A DNA stretch of 64,000 bases, from positions 248,001 to 312,000 of the forward strand of contig NZ_VTTL01000006.1 in the NCBI RefSeq assembly GCF_008364685.1, written 5' to 3'. Made by a program: the position numbers and the translations under genes. The stretch comes from Xanthobacter oligotrophicus (GTDB lineage: Bacteria; Pseudomonadota; Alphaproteobacteria; Rhizobiales; Xanthobacteraceae). Position 1 is the first letter of the stretch. Each line of letters opens with the position of its first letter. Below, in pieces: positions 22,965 through 33,660 of this stretch. The notes under the pieces are model-generated. The model saw only the letters and a program-made list of their open reading frames with translations. It had not been told where the DNA came from and did no database searches.

Positions 22965-23318
22965 GCTTGGGGGCGGCTCCAGTGGAGTCGAGCGGGGCTG
23001 TAAGGCACTCGGCCGAGCAAGGACGAACAAACACGGCAACCAGCTCGCCGGAAAGCGGACCGTCTGACTTCAGCTCAGGGTCAGAAGTGTCTTGCGCTAC
23101 CCGGCCGGGAAGATGGCGCGGCAGGTCAGCTTCCTGTGCCGTTTTGTACCTGAATCAGCATTCGACAAGAGCCTGAGGAAGCAGAGCGGTCTTCCCGTTT
23201 GACGGGGGCAGGAAAGGACGGCGCAGGGCGCCGTCTGCCGCCGCATCCTCGTCCTGTCCCCGCCGACATCCGGCGCTTCGCCGGTCCATGGGTCAGATCC
23301 TGGCCCGGAGCGAGCGGA

Positions 23319-24209
23319 TCAGACCTCCTGGCCAATCTCGAAGTTGGCCAGGAACTCCAGCGCGCGCACCAGCGCCGAGTGATCCCAGCCCGCGCCGCCA
23401 TGGGCCGCGCAGGCATTGAACATCTCCTGGGCCGTCGCGGTATTCGGCAGCGAGATGCCCATCTGGCGGGCGGCGGTCAGGGCGAGGTTCAGGTCCTTCT
23501 GGTGCAGCGCGATCCGGAAGCCCGGGTCGAAGGTGCGCTTCACCATCCGCTCGCCGTGTACCTCGAGGATCTTGGAGGAGGCGAAACCGCCCATCAGCGC
23601 CTGGCGGACCCGCGCCGGATCGGCGCCAGCCTTGGCGGCGAACAGCAGCGCCTCGCCGACGGCCTGGATGGTCATGGCAACGATCATCTGGTTGGCCACC
23701 TTCGCCGTCTGGCCTGCCCCGACGCTCCCGACGAGGTTGATGTTCTTGCCCATCAGCTCGAACAACGGCTTCACTCTGGCAAAGATCTCGTCCTTGCCGC
23801 CGACCATGATCGACAAGGTTCCCGCCTTGGCGCCGACCTCGCCGCCCGACACGGGCGCGTCGAGATAGTCGCTGCCCAGCGCCTCGATCTTCCTGGCATA
23901 GTCCTTGGTCTCGATGGGCGAGATCGACGACATGTCGACGACGACGGAACCAGGCCGCAGGCCCTCGGCAGCGCCGTTCGCGCCGAACAGCACGTCCCCG
24001 ACATGGGGCGTGTCCGGCACCATGATGAAGAAGATGTCCGCCTTTTCCGCCACCGCCTTGCTGTTCTCGCAAGCCACCAGCCCCTTGGCGGCGAGTTCGG
24101 CCGGAAGCGGCTTGCGGGCATAGGCATAGACGGTGTGGCCGGCCGCCAAAAGATGGCCCGCCATGGGCGTACCCATGATTCCGAGACCGACGAAACCCAG
24201 AGTGCTCAT
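23319..24209 (-). CDS. garR: 2-hydroxy-3-oxopropionate (tartronate semialdehyde) reductase
   Basis: 296 residues, normal length for the beta-hydroxyacid dehydrogenase family. N-terminal Rossmann motif GFVGLGIMGTPMAGHLL; substrate motif DAPVSGGEVGAKAGTLSIMV; catalytic Lys in AKVANQMIVAMTIQAVGEAL; C-terminal QKDLNLAL. It reduces tartronate semialdehyde to D-glycerate with NAD(P)H, the last carbon-skeleton step of galactarate/glucarate breakdown. It is the third enzyme gene of a leftward operon with garD and garL and is probably cotranscribed with them. Glycerate kinase is not in the window. Confidence 0.9.
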   Translation of the reverse strand: MSTLGFVGLGIMGTPMAGHLLAAGHTVYAYARKPLPAELAAKGLVACENSKAVAEKADIFFIMVPDTPHVGDVLFGANGAAEGLRPGSVVVDMSSISPIETKDYARKIEALGSDYLDAPVSGGEVGAKAGTLSIMVGGKDEIFARVKPLFELMGKNINLVGSVGAGQTAKVANQMIVAMTIQAVGEALLFAAKAGADPARVRQALMGGFASSKILEVHGERMVKRTFDPGFRIALHQKDLNLALTAARQMGISLPNTATAQEMFNACAAHGGAGWDHSALVRALEFLANFEIGQEV

Positions 24210-24345
24210 AGATGTATCCTCGATGATCGCAGGACTACCAAAGCGAATTCCGTTCGGATTGGCTCACGGAACTTGCTCAACATTATCGTGTTGGCGCCGT
24301 TTCGTCAGGCTGAGCGCTTTCACTTCGCCTGAAAATGCGCCAGGG

Positions 24346-25125
24346 TCACAGATACGTATCGCGCAGCTTCTGGGTGGCGGCGCGGAAGACGCCGAGGTCG
24401 GAACCCACGGCCACGAAGGTGGCGCCCAGTTCCAGATAGCGCCGCGCGTCCGCCTCGACAGGAGCTAGGATGCCCGAGGCCTTGCCGGCCGTCCCGGCGA
24501 CCGCGAACACCGCCGCTATGGCCGCCTGCACGTCGGGATGGCCGGGATCGCCGAGATGGCCGAGCGCGGCGGCAAGATCGGATGGGCCGACGAACAGGCA
24601 GTCCACGCCGTCCACTGCGGCGATCTCGGCCGCCGCCGCCACACCGGCCGCGTTCTCGATCTGGGCAACAACCGTGATGTTCTCGTTGATCTTGGCCAGG
24701 TAGTCCTTGACGGTGCCATAGCGGTTGGAGCGCTGCGCCACCGAAATGCCGCGCACGCCGGCCGGCGGATAGCGCGTGGCGGCGACCGCAGCCCGCGCCT
24801 CCTCGGCAGACTGCACGAAGGGGATGAGGAAGTTGTAGAAGCCGGCGTCGAGCAGCCGCTTCAGCAGCACCGGGTCGTTCCAGGCGACCCGTACCACCGG
24901 CGCGGAGCGGCTGTCCTTCAGCGCCATCAATTGCGGGATCAGCGAGAGCACGTCGTTGGGGGCGTGCTCGGAATCCAGCAGAAGCCAGTCGAAACCGGCG
25001 AGGCCCAGGACTTCGGTGGTGATGTGAGACCCGAGCGCCGACCAGCAGCCGATCAGGCGCTTGCGCGCCAACACGTCGCGCCGAAGCGTGTTGGGAAAGG
25101 GGGTGTAGGCGAGTCCTTCGGACAT
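24346..25125 (-). CDS. garL: 2-dehydro-3-deoxyglucarate aldolase (HpcH/HpaI family)
   Basis: 259 residues from ATG 25125 with GGAG upstream. Family features are a conserved [14 protein letters not shown] with metal-binding residues, [30 protein letters not shown], a [11 protein letters not shown] strand and [15 protein letters not shown]. It cleaves 5-keto-4-deoxy-D-glucarate to pyruvate and tartronate semialdehyde. Related HpaI aldolases use other substrates, but the neighbours garD and garR make the glucarate role most likely. Confidence 0.88.
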   Translation of the reverse strand: MSEGLAYTPFPNTLRRDVLARKRLIGCWSALGSHITTEVLGLAGFDWLLLDSEHAPNDVLSLIPQLMALKDSRSAPVVRVAWNDPVLLKRLLDAGFYNFLIPFVQSAEEARAAVAATRYPPAGVRGISVAQRSNRYGTVKDYLAKINENITVVAQIENAAGVAAAAEIAAVDGVDCLFVGPSDLAAALGHLGDPGHPDVQAAIAAVFAVAGTAGKASGILAPVEADARRYLELGATFVAVGSDLGVFRAATQKLRDTYL

Positions 25126-25165
25126 GGCGATCGTCTCCTCCGGTTTTTGTTGGGATTGGGCCCGG

Positions 25166-26719
25166 TCAGGTGACCGGTGCCGGATTGAAGACGGCGAGGG
25201 CATTGTGCAGGCCCCAGACGTCGGACCAGGGCCGCTTGTGGCCGCTCGCCACATCGAGGATGAGGCGGAACAACTCCCAGCCGATCTCTTCCACTGAGGC
25301 TTCGCCAGTGGCGATGCGACCGGCGTCGAGGTCCATGAGGTCGTGCCAGCGGGCCGCGAGGTCGCTTCGCGTCGCGACCTTGATCACGGGGGCCGCTGCC
25401 AGGCCATAGGGCGTGCCGCGGCCGGTGGTGAATACCTGCAGCGTCATGCCCGAAGCGAGCTGCTGCGTGCCGCAGATGAAGTCCGACGCCGGGGTGGCGG
25501 CGAAGATCAGGCCCTTGGTGGTCGCCCGCTCGCCCGGAGCCAGCACCGCCGTGATCGGGCTCGTGCCGGACTTCACGATCGAGCCGAGCGCCTTCTCCAC
25601 CACGTTGGACAGGCCGCCCTTCTTGTTGCCGGGCGAGGGGTTCGCGCTGCGATCAGTGGCGCCGGCGGCGAGGTAGGCGTCGTACCACGCCATTTCGCGG
25701 ATCAAAGCCTTGCCGACGGTCGCGTCGACCACGCGGGGGGTGAGCAGATGCACCGCGTCGCGCACCTCCGTGACTTCGGAGAACATCACCGTGCCGCCGG
25801 CGCGCACGATGAGATCGGCTGCAAAGCCGACCGCCGGATTGGCCGTGACGCCGGAGAACGCATCCGATCCGCCGCACTGCACGCCGACCACCAGATCCGA
25901 CGCCGGGCAAGTCTCGCGTCGGCGCCGGTTCAGCACCTCCAGCCGTGCCTGCGCCATGTCCAGTATGCCGTCCACCATGGCCTGAAAGCCGGTGAAGCGT
26001 TCATCCTGCAGGCTCAGGATGTTGGCCCGCGCCGCCTCCGGCGCGAGGTCCGGCATCAGCCGCTCGGGCTGAAGCTTCTCGCAGCCGAGGCCGATGACCA
26101 GGATCTCGCCGCCGAAATTCGGGTTGAGGGCCAGGTTCTGCACGGTTCGGATCGGCACCACCGCGGCGGGAGCGTTGATGGCGACGCCGCAGCCGTACAG
26201 ATGGTTCAGTCCGACCACGTCGTCCACATTGGGGTAGTTCGGCAGGAGCCGCTGCCGGATCAGCCCGACCACATGGTCGACCACGCCGGCAACGCAATGA
26301 ACGCTGGTTGAAATGCCGAGGATGTTGCGCGTGCCCACAGACCCGTCCGGGTTGCGGTAGCCTTCGAAGGTGTAGCCCTCCAGCGGCGGCTGGATCGGTG
26401 GCACGTTATCGGCCAGCGGCAGGCTTTCCAGAGCGGGTGGCTCGGGTAGTTCGACCAGGAACTCATTGACCCAGGCGCCCTTGCCGAGGGCCTTGACCGC
26501 ATAGCCGATGATCTCGCCATAGCGCACCACCGCGCCGCCCTGCGGGATATCGGCGAGCGCCACCTTGTGGCCCTGGGGCACGGCATCGACGAGCACGAGG
26601 CCATCGTCGAAGCGGGCGCCCGCCCGCAGGCCGCCGGAATTGACCACGATCGCGACGTTGTCGTGCGGATGGAGCTTGATGGACAGCGGCTTGGCCGTCG
26701 TCGCGATGGGGGCATTCAT
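25166..26719 (-). CDS. garD: Galactarate dehydratase
   Basis: 517 residues, full length for GarD/UxaA-type hydrolyases. N-terminal SAF domain ([20 protein letters not shown]), then the UxaA-like core with [32 protein letters not shown] and [20 protein letters not shown], and the late cysteine in [12 protein letters not shown]. These cysteines fit iron coordination. It dehydrates D-galactarate (or altronate in the paralogue family) to 5-keto-4-deoxy-D-glucarate. The operon with garL, garR and an aldarate permease decides for galactarate. Confidence 0.88.
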   Translation of the reverse strand: MNAPIATTAKPLSIKLHPHDNVAIVVNSGGLRAGARFDDGLVLVDAVPQGHKVALADIPQGGAVVRYGEIIGYAVKALGKGAWVNEFLVELPEPPALESLPLADNVPPIQPPLEGYTFEGYRNPDGSVGTRNILGISTSVHCVAGVVDHVVGLIRQRLLPNYPNVDDVVGLNHLYGCGVAINAPAAVVPIRTVQNLALNPNFGGEILVIGLGCEKLQPERLMPDLAPEAARANILSLQDERFTGFQAMVDGILDMAQARLEVLNRRRRETCPASDLVVGVQCGGSDAFSGVTANPAVGFAADLIVRAGGTVMFSEVTEVRDAVHLLTPRVVDATVGKALIREMAWYDAYLAAGATDRSANPSPGNKKGGLSNVVEKALGSIVKSGTSPITAVLAPGERATTKGLIFAATPASDFICGTQQLASGMTLQVFTTGRGTPYGLAAAPVIKVATRSDLAARWHDLMDLDAGRIATGEASVEEIGWELFRLILDVASGHKRPWSDVWGLHNALAVFNPAPVT

Positions 26720-26829
26720 GGCTCAGCTTTTCCTGAAAGAGGGCGACCGGAGAGCGCCGCGGTCGGGATTGGGGTTGGAAGACCGGGCATTGGCGATGCC
26801 CGGTCCTGCTCCGAGGGGCCTGCGCCTAG

Positions 26830-28200
26830 TCAGGGTGTCTGCGTTGCAAGGAGCGAATCCTTCAGCTCCACGCGCCGGATGGTTCCGACCATGAACAGCA
26901 TGGCAAGCAGAGCCACGGCCGCGCTGAGGCCGACGAAGGTGAGCGCCGAGGCGAACGAGCCCGTTGTCTGGAGGATGTAGCCGATCACGATGGGTGTCAC
27001 GATGCCGGCGGTGTTGCCGAAGGTGTTGAACAGGCCGCCGGACAAGCCACCCGCCTGCCTGGGCGAGGTATCCGAGACCACAGCCCAGCCGAGGGCGCCG
27101 ATGCCCTTTCCGAAGAAAGCCAGCGACATGAAGAAGACGACCAGCATGTCCGATTCGACGTAGTTGCAGGCGATCATCGACATGGCCATGAGCATGCCCA
27201 GTACGATCGGTGTCTTGCGTGCCGCGGTCAGCGACCAGCCGGCCTTGATCAGGCGGTCCGAGATCCAGCCACCGAGGACGCCCCCGAGGAAGCCGCAGAT
27301 GGCCGGCAGGGAGGCCACGAACCCTGCCTTCAGGATGGTCATGTGCCGCTCGGTGACGAGGTAGACCGGAAACCAGGTCAGGAAGAAGTATGTCAGCACA
27401 TTGATGCAGAACTGGAAAATGTAGAGGCCAAGCAGCATGCGGTTGCGCAGAAGCTCCCCGATGCACTTCAGTGTATCGACCTCCTTCGGCTTGGCGGTTG
27501 CAGCTTTGCTGTCGAGCTCGACGAGCCCGCCGCCGGCCTTGATGTATTCGAGCTCGGCGTCGTTGACGCCCGGATGCGCCAGGGGGCCGTAGATCACCCG
27601 GTTCCAGAACAAGGCCAACACCAGGCCGAGGCCGCCCATGAAGTAGAACACCGCCTGCCAGCCGAAGCTGTGGACGATCCAGCCCATGATCGGCGCAAAG
27701 AAGGCGGTGGCGAAATACTGCGCGGAATTGAAGATGGCGGAAGCAAAGCCGCGCTCGTTGGTGGGGAACCAGGCGGAGGTGATGCGTCCATTGCCGGGGA
27801 AGGACGGCGCTTCCGCCGCGCCGACAAGGAAGCGCAGGGCGAACAGCAGAGCCACTGCTGCGGCTCCGGTGAGGAAGCCCACTGCGCCCTGGAACATGGT
27901 CAGCAGCGACCACAGGGTCAGGCTGACGAAGTAGGTGGTCTTCGAGCCGAAGCGATCGAGCAGCCAGCCGCCGGGAATCTGGGCAAGGACATACGACCAC
28001 GCGAATGCGGAAAAGATGTAGCCCATCTGCACCGGGGACAGGCCAAGCGCCGCGCGCAGGTCCGGTCCAGCGATGGAGATGGTGGCGCGATCGGCGAAAT
28101 TGATGGTCGTCACGACGAAGAGCATCGCGAGAATGCCCCAGCGGACGCGCGTGCGCGTCTCCGTCCGCGGCGGCGCCGCGGCGGGTACTTTCATATCCAT
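26830..28200 (-). CDS. MFS permease for galactarate/glucarate (ACS family)
   Basis: 456 residues from ATG 28200. Twelve hydrophobic segments, with the MFS loop motif GGWLLDRFGSKTTYFVSLTL between helices 2 and 3 and R-F-L-V-G-A-A-E-A-P-S-F-P-G-N-G in helix 4, typical of the anion:cation symporter group including GudP/GarP. It would bring aldarates into the cell by proton symport. First gene of the operon, divergent from the FadR-type regulator; a 372-bp regulatory region separates them. Confidence 0.82.
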   Translation of the reverse strand: MDMKVPAAAPPRTETRTRVRWGILAMLFVVTTINFADRATISIAGPDLRAALGLSPVQMGYIFSAFAWSYVLAQIPGGWLLDRFGSKTTYFVSLTLWSLLTMFQGAVGFLTGAAAVALLFALRFLVGAAEAPSFPGNGRITSAWFPTNERGFASAIFNSAQYFATAFFAPIMGWIVHSFGWQAVFYFMGGLGLVLALFWNRVIYGPLAHPGVNDAELEYIKAGGGLVELDSKAATAKPKEVDTLKCIGELLRNRMLLGLYIFQFCINVLTYFFLTWFPVYLVTERHMTILKAGFVASLPAICGFLGGVLGGWISDRLIKAGWSLTAARKTPIVLGMLMAMSMIACNYVESDMLVVFFMSLAFFGKGIGALGWAVVSDTSPRQAGGLSGGLFNTFGNTAGIVTPIVIGYILQTTGSFASALTFVGLSAAVALLAMLFMVGTIRRVELKDSLLATQTP

Positions 28201-28573
28201 GGCGTTTCCTTCCAAGAGACCGCTTGCAGTCCACGCGACCGCTGACAGTTTGGGCGCGGCGGCCCGCAGAACAGGCTGTGGGGCCGCACTCCGGACCGAC
28301 GTCGCCATGCCCTCTCACGGAGGCATCGGCCTTCTCGGGGGTCGTTCAGGCGACCCCTCTTAGCCATCGGCCATATTTGTATCTATAAATGACAAATTAT
28401 GGACGTGTCCACGAATTTTAAATACAAATCAGACAAGTTTTTTTGTCGGGTCGCAGAGGGCGTTTCGGCCGGGAGGGGCGCGGAGCCACCTCAACAAATC
28501 GGCGGGGCTGGTATAGATTGCCGGTGCGCGCCGCCTGGCCAAGGAGCCCGGCGCCGGTTCAAAGCGAGACGGA
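28201..28573. promoter_or_regulatory. Divergent control region of the galactarate operon
   Basis: AT-rich centre at 28370-28440 suits promoters in both directions. It holds TGGAC-GT-GTCCA (28400-28411), and ATTTGTAT (28375-28382) opposed to ATACAAAT (28422-28429), candidate operators of the divergent GntR/FadR protein. A 7-bp hairpin GGGGTCG/CGACCCC lies at 28338-28357 in the leader of the permease gene. Confidence 0.4.
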
Positions 28574-29329
28574 ATGGCGGTGAAGACCAAGCGATCCGAT
28601 GAAACGGTAACAGTCATGGCGGAGACGGCGCCCGCTGCGCGAACGGCCGTCCGGCTGACGCTCGGGGACCGGATCTATGATGAGATCCTTCACCTCATCA
28701 TCAACTTGCAGATTCCTGAGGGCGGCCGTCTGCCGACCGAGGCCCAATTGTGCAAGCTCTACTCCGTCTCTCGCACCGTCGTGCGTGAGGCTCTGTCCCG
28801 GCTGAAGATCGACGGCATCGTTGCCTCGCGACAGGGCCAGGGCAGCGTTGTCCTGAGGCGCCCCAACGCAGGCGTCTTCGCCTTTCCCTTTGTCAGCAGC
28901 ATCGCCGACATGCAGCGCTTCTTCGAGTTCCGTCAGCTCATTGAAGGTGAGGTCGCGGCACTTGCCGCCTCCCGCCGCACGCATGAGGAACTGGTGCGCA
29001 TTCGTGCAGCTTTTGATGCTGTTTCCCGTGCCTTGTCCCAGAATGAGCCTGGAATCGAGGAGGATTTAGCGTTCCATTTCGCCATAGCGGATGCTGCGCA
29101 TAATAAGTTTCTATCTTCTCCGCTTCTCTCTGCGCGCGACAATTTTGTGCAATGCATCCAGTTTGCCCGCGCGCTATCGACCAAGCCGAATGAAAAGATC
29201 GGCCAGAGGCTCGAGGTGGAGCATCGATTGATTCTGGAAGCGATCGAGGCCGCAGACGAGGATGGCGCCCGCGCTGCCATGATCGCGCACCTGACCAATA
29301 CGAGAGACCGGGTTTTCCTCGGAGGATGA
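28574..29329 (+). CDS. GntR-family regulator of the FadR/FCD subgroup
   Basis: 251 residues from ATG 28574. Winged HTH at about 28-95 (IYDEILHLI, GGRLPTEAQLCKLYSVSRTV, VREALSRLKIDGIVASRQGQ) and an FCD effector domain with the metal/ligand residues E..RQLIEGEVAALAA, DLAFHFAIADAAHNKF and EHRLILEAIEAADEDGARAA. It is divergent from the galactarate operon and most likely senses a sugar-acid intermediate and represses that operon. Confidence 0.85.
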   Translation: MAVKTKRSDETVTVMAETAPAARTAVRLTLGDRIYDEILHLIINLQIPEGGRLPTEAQLCKLYSVSRTVVREALSRLKIDGIVASRQGQGSVVLRRPNAGVFAFPFVSSIADMQRFFEFRQLIEGEVAALAASRRTHEELVRIRAAFDAVSRALSQNEPGIEEDLAFHFAIADAAHNKFLSSPLLSARDNFVQCIQFARALSTKPNEKIGQRLEVEHRLILEAIEAADEDGARAAMIAHLTNTRDRVFLGG

Positions 29330-29529
29330 CCGGAGTCCGGCATGTCCCGAGGAACGCCGGGAGACGGTGCGCGGCGCGGCCCATGCGGCTTCGCTTTCGC
29401 ACGACCCTCTCCACGATCCCGGCTTCCCGCCCCCCAACCCAGGCGCGATAAAGGTGCGACTGTTGCCGCGACTTTCCCCATATGTCGTGCGCCGCCATCG
29501 AGGTCGCGGCATAACACCTGCCTTGATGT

Positions 29530-29655
29530 CAGTGACAAAAGCATGTTCGACAAACACCGGTTCGTCGAACATGCTCTAAAGCTTTGTTTCATCGCAATTC
29601 CGGACGCAGAACCGCTTCGCACTTTTGCTGGAATTGCTCTAGCGGATGAATCGCC
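29530..29655. repeat. Palindromic intergenic repeat of Rhizobiales type (RIME-like)
   Basis: 12-bp perfect inverted repeat AGCATGTTCGAC (29540-29551) and GTCGAACATGCT (29564-29575), followed by CTCTAAAGC, then TTCCGGACGCAGAACCGCTT and TGGAATTGCTCTAG. I recall this combination from intergenic mosaic elements repeated many times in Rhizobiales genomes; it is not seen twice in this window. The rest of 29330-29661 shows no gene. Confidence 0.45.
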
Positions 29656-29661
29656 CCTGAA

Positions 29662-30804
29662 CTAAAGCAAAGAGAACGCGCCGGCCCGCTGGGGTGCCTG
29701 AGCGAGTGTCGGATAGTCGGTGTAGCCTGTGGCGCCGCCGCGGTAGAAGGTCGAGCGATCATAGGGGGTGAGGGGCGCCCCGCGACGGATACGCTCCACC
29801 AGGTCGGGATTAGAGATGAAGAAGCGGCCGAAGGCGATGGCGTCGGCATGGCCGGCGGCCACGCACGCCTCGGCGGTGTCCGGTCGGAAATTGCCGGCGG
29901 TGATCAGCACTCCCGGCCAGAGCGGGCGGAACAGCTCGGCCGCGGCCGGAACATCCTTGTGGTCCACGTCGGCCCGGCCGGCCCCGCTAGCGCGGGGCTC
30001 GATGAGGTGGAGATAGGCGAGGTTCACGCGCGCCAGCCGCTCCACCACATGGGTATAGAGCGGGAGCGGCTCGGCCTCGCCGCTGTCATTGGCGATGCCG
30101 AACGGGGAGAGCCGGATGCCGACGCGGTCGGCGCTCCACGCGCCCGTCACCGCTTGCGCCACCGCCAGCAGCAGGCGTGCGCGATTCTCGATCGAGCCGC
30201 CATAGGCGTCGGTGCGGTGGTTGGTGCGGCTCTGCAGGAACTGCTCCAGCAGGTAGCCGTTCGCGGCGTGGATCTCCACGCCGTCGAACCCCGCCGCCCG
30301 CGCGTTGCGGGTCGCCTGGGCATAATCGGCGATGACCCCCTCGATTTCCTGTTCCGTGAGAGCGTGCGGCGTTTCGTAGTCGGCGGTCGAGAAGTCGTTC
30401 CGGAAAGCGGTGAGGCCCTCGATCCGGATGGCCGACGGTGCCACGGGTAGGCGGCCCTCCGGCTGAAGCGAGCTGTGCGAAACCCGGCCCACGTGCCAGA
30501 GCTGGAGCACGATCTTGCCGCCCTTCCCATGCACCGCGTCGACGACGGCGCGCCAGCCGGCGATCTGCTCGGGCGTGTAGATTCCCGGCGTGGTGGGAAA
30601 GCCGTGGCCGGACGGAGAGATGGGCGATGCCTCCGCGATGATGAGCCCGCCGGGTGTCGCACGCTGGGCATAGTAGGTGACCGCGAGCGGTCCCGGCACG
30701 TTGCCGGGCTGCGTCGCCCGCGAGCGGGTCAATGGCGCCATCACGATGCGATGCTGAAGGTCGAGGGCGCCCACACGCAGGGGCCGGAACAGGGTGGCGG
30801 TCAT
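29662..30804 (-). CDS. Old yellow enzyme family alkene reductase (NemA-like)
   Basis: 380 residues from ATG 30804. FMN-binding TIM barrel: start LFRPLRVGALDLQHRIVMAP, LTRSRA, then GGLIIAEAS, QLWHVGRVSH, the GVEIHAANGYLLEQFLQS and RTDAYGGSIENRARLL signatures, and the end DAIAFGRFFISNPDLVER. Such enzymes reduce activated C=C bonds (enones, maleimides, nitro groups) with NAD(P)H. The frame continues upstream without a stop into a MATE transporter remnant, so the true gene start depends on the ATG chosen here. Not obviously part of the pob/pca pathway. Confidence 0.88.
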   Translation of the reverse strand: MTATLFRPLRVGALDLQHRIVMAPLTRSRATQPGNVPGPLAVTYYAQRATPGGLIIAEASPISPSGHGFPTTPGIYTPEQIAGWRAVVDAVHGKGGKIVLQLWHVGRVSHSSLQPEGRLPVAPSAIRIEGLTAFRNDFSTADYETPHALTEQEIEGVIADYAQATRNARAAGFDGVEIHAANGYLLEQFLQSRTNHRTDAYGGSIENRARLLLAVAQAVTGAWSADRVGIRLSPFGIANDSGEAEPLPLYTHVVERLARVNLAYLHLIEPRASGAGRADVDHKDVPAAAELFRPLWPGVLITAGNFRPDTAEACVAAGHADAIAFGRFFISNPDLVERIRRGAPLTPYDRSTFYRGGATGYTDYPTLAQAPQRAGAFSLL

Positions 30805-31310
30805 GGTGGGCAACTCCGGACAACGGGGCGAGCCGGATGCGTGGGAAGCCATCCGTACCAATCTCTCGCCAAGGGGAAGGCAGGCGGGTGGCGCGTGAGC
30901 GCTAGCGAAACCAAGCACCCGAGCGTACCACCACAGTATGGTTAATCCATAGACCACGAGCGCGAGCGACGCGAACAGGGCCGTAAGGGATCCGGTCAGC
31001 CACAGCGCGGCCCAGCCGCCACCGAGGGCGAGCGCGCCGCGCAGGAACCCGCTGGCCAGGGGCCACATGAGCCGGCCGGAGCCCTGGGATGCGAAGTACA
31101 GCGCCATGCCGAGGCCGAAGAAGCTATAGGCCGGGCCGACAATCCGAAGAGAGGCGCTGCCGGCGGCGATCATGTCCGGCTCGGAGCTGAAGAGGCCGCG
31201 CCAAGCCTGCGGCCACAAAGCGGCGGCGATGCCGGCTGCTTCTGTGACGACGAAGGCGAGGCCGCCGCCGGCCAGCGCGATCTGCAGCGCGCGCCGGCTC
31301 AAGTTCACAC
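30805..31310 (-). pseudogene. C-terminal third of a MATE-family efflux transporter, in frame with the alkene reductase
   Basis: About 155 codons give RRALQIALAGGGLAFVVTEA, LWPQAWRGLFSSEP, SASLRIVGPAYSFFGLGMAL, YFASQGSGRLMWPLASGFLR and a last membrane span with ALVVYGLTILWWYARVLGFA: the C-terminal helices of MATE drug/sodium antiporters. The first two thirds are gone, cut at the 3' end of the pobR-like gene. There is no stop before the reductase ATG at 30804, so a fused product is possible but unlikely to be made on purpose. Confidence 0.75.
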
Positions 31311-32201
31311 CGTTCCAGAGCGGGTCCGCGATGGATCCGCCCGGTATGCCCGCGGGCTCACGCCCAGGTGCCGGGTGAAGAAGCGGGTGAAATAGGCAGG
31401 ATCCTCGAAGCCCAGGCCGAAAGCGATCTCTGCCACTGTCATGGACGTGTAGGCGAGATGCCTTCGCGCTTCGAGAGCGAGGCGCTCCTGCACGATGCCC
31501 AGGGCCGAACGGCCGGTCACGCGCCGGCAAACGCGGCTCAAGTGGGGCACGCTCACCCCGAGCCGCCGGGCGCGATCGGTGAGGCTTGGATGGTGGCGAA
31601 AGTCTTCCTCTACCTGGGCGGTGAAGCGCTCCACAAGCTGGATGCCGGCGAATGCCAGGTCGCCGCCTTCCTGCTGCCCCGCAGCCAAAGTTCGGTGGAA
31701 CCACACCAGGATCAGGCCTGCAAAGGCGGTAAGCGCCTCGCGTCGGCTGGCGCCGTGTTCACCGGATTCGACAAGCGCGAGTTCGAGCGTGGTCCGCAAC
31801 TGCGTCGCCTGCGCCGGCGTGACCGCCAGCACCAGCGGGGCCTTGAACAGGCTCCGCCACTGGGTCTTGGGAGATGACCAATGGTCGAGCACGGCGGCGG
31901 GCACGCTCGCCACATAGCCGTCGGTGTGCGGGGCGAAATCGAAGGCGTGGACCACCAGCGGCGGCAAGGCGATGGCCGCACCGGGGCCGAGGGCGTGCAC
32001 GGTTCCGTCAATGACAGCCGCACCGCCTCCCGCCCCGATGAAGAAGAACTGGTAGAGGTCGCCGTGGCGGTGCGAGCGGATGCGCCAGTCATGCTTGGCG
32101 CTGCGTGCCGTGATGGTCTCCACGTGCAGTTCGTCGGGAAAGCCATCCGCGCCCTCGCCGTAGAGGGCGTAGGCGGGCACCGGGGGCGCGGCGCTTCTCA
32201 T
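31305..32201 (-). CDS. pobR: AraC-family activator, PobR-like
   Basis: 298 residues from ATG 32201 (earlier in-frame ATGs exist). N-terminal cupin-like sensor domain (HRHGDLYQFFFIGAGGGAAV, ALPPLVVHAFDFAPHTDGYV) and C-terminal double HTH (LTDRARRLGVSVPHLSRVCR, TVAEIAFGLGFEDPAYFTRF, FTRHLGVSPRAYR). This subgroup includes PobR, the 4-hydroxybenzoate-responsive activator of pobA, which is exactly the divergent neighbour 253 bp away. The stop lies inside the remnant MATE sequence. Confidence 0.85.
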   Translation of the reverse strand: MRSAAPPVPAYALYGEGADGFPDELHVETITARSAKHDWRIRSHRHGDLYQFFFIGAGGGAAVIDGTVHALGPGAAIALPPLVVHAFDFAPHTDGYVASVPAAVLDHWSSPKTQWRSLFKAPLVLAVTPAQATQLRTTLELALVESGEHGASRREALTAFAGLILVWFHRTLAAGQQEGGDLAFAGIQLVERFTAQVEEDFRHHPSLTDRARRLGVSVPHLSRVCRRVTGRSALGIVQERLALEARRHLAYTSMTVAEIAFGLGFEDPAYFTRFFTRHLGVSPRAYRADPSRTRSGTV

Positions 32202-32382
32202 TGGCACGTCCGATGGGTTCGATTTATCCAAGAGAGTGCGCGAAGCTTCCATTCCGCGCAAGCCGTCCGCGCTCCATTCTCGCCAGTGCCGACACCTCAC
32301 GCGGCTTGGTGCGAGACCGAGGTGCGGGGACCGCCTTCCGGGCCGGAGGCCGCGGTCCCGCTCCGTCCATTGCCCAACCTGA

Positions 32383-33627
<1,245 letters not shown>

Positions 33628-33660
33628 AGCCCGTTGCCGCCCCCGGCCGCCGTCGCGTCG

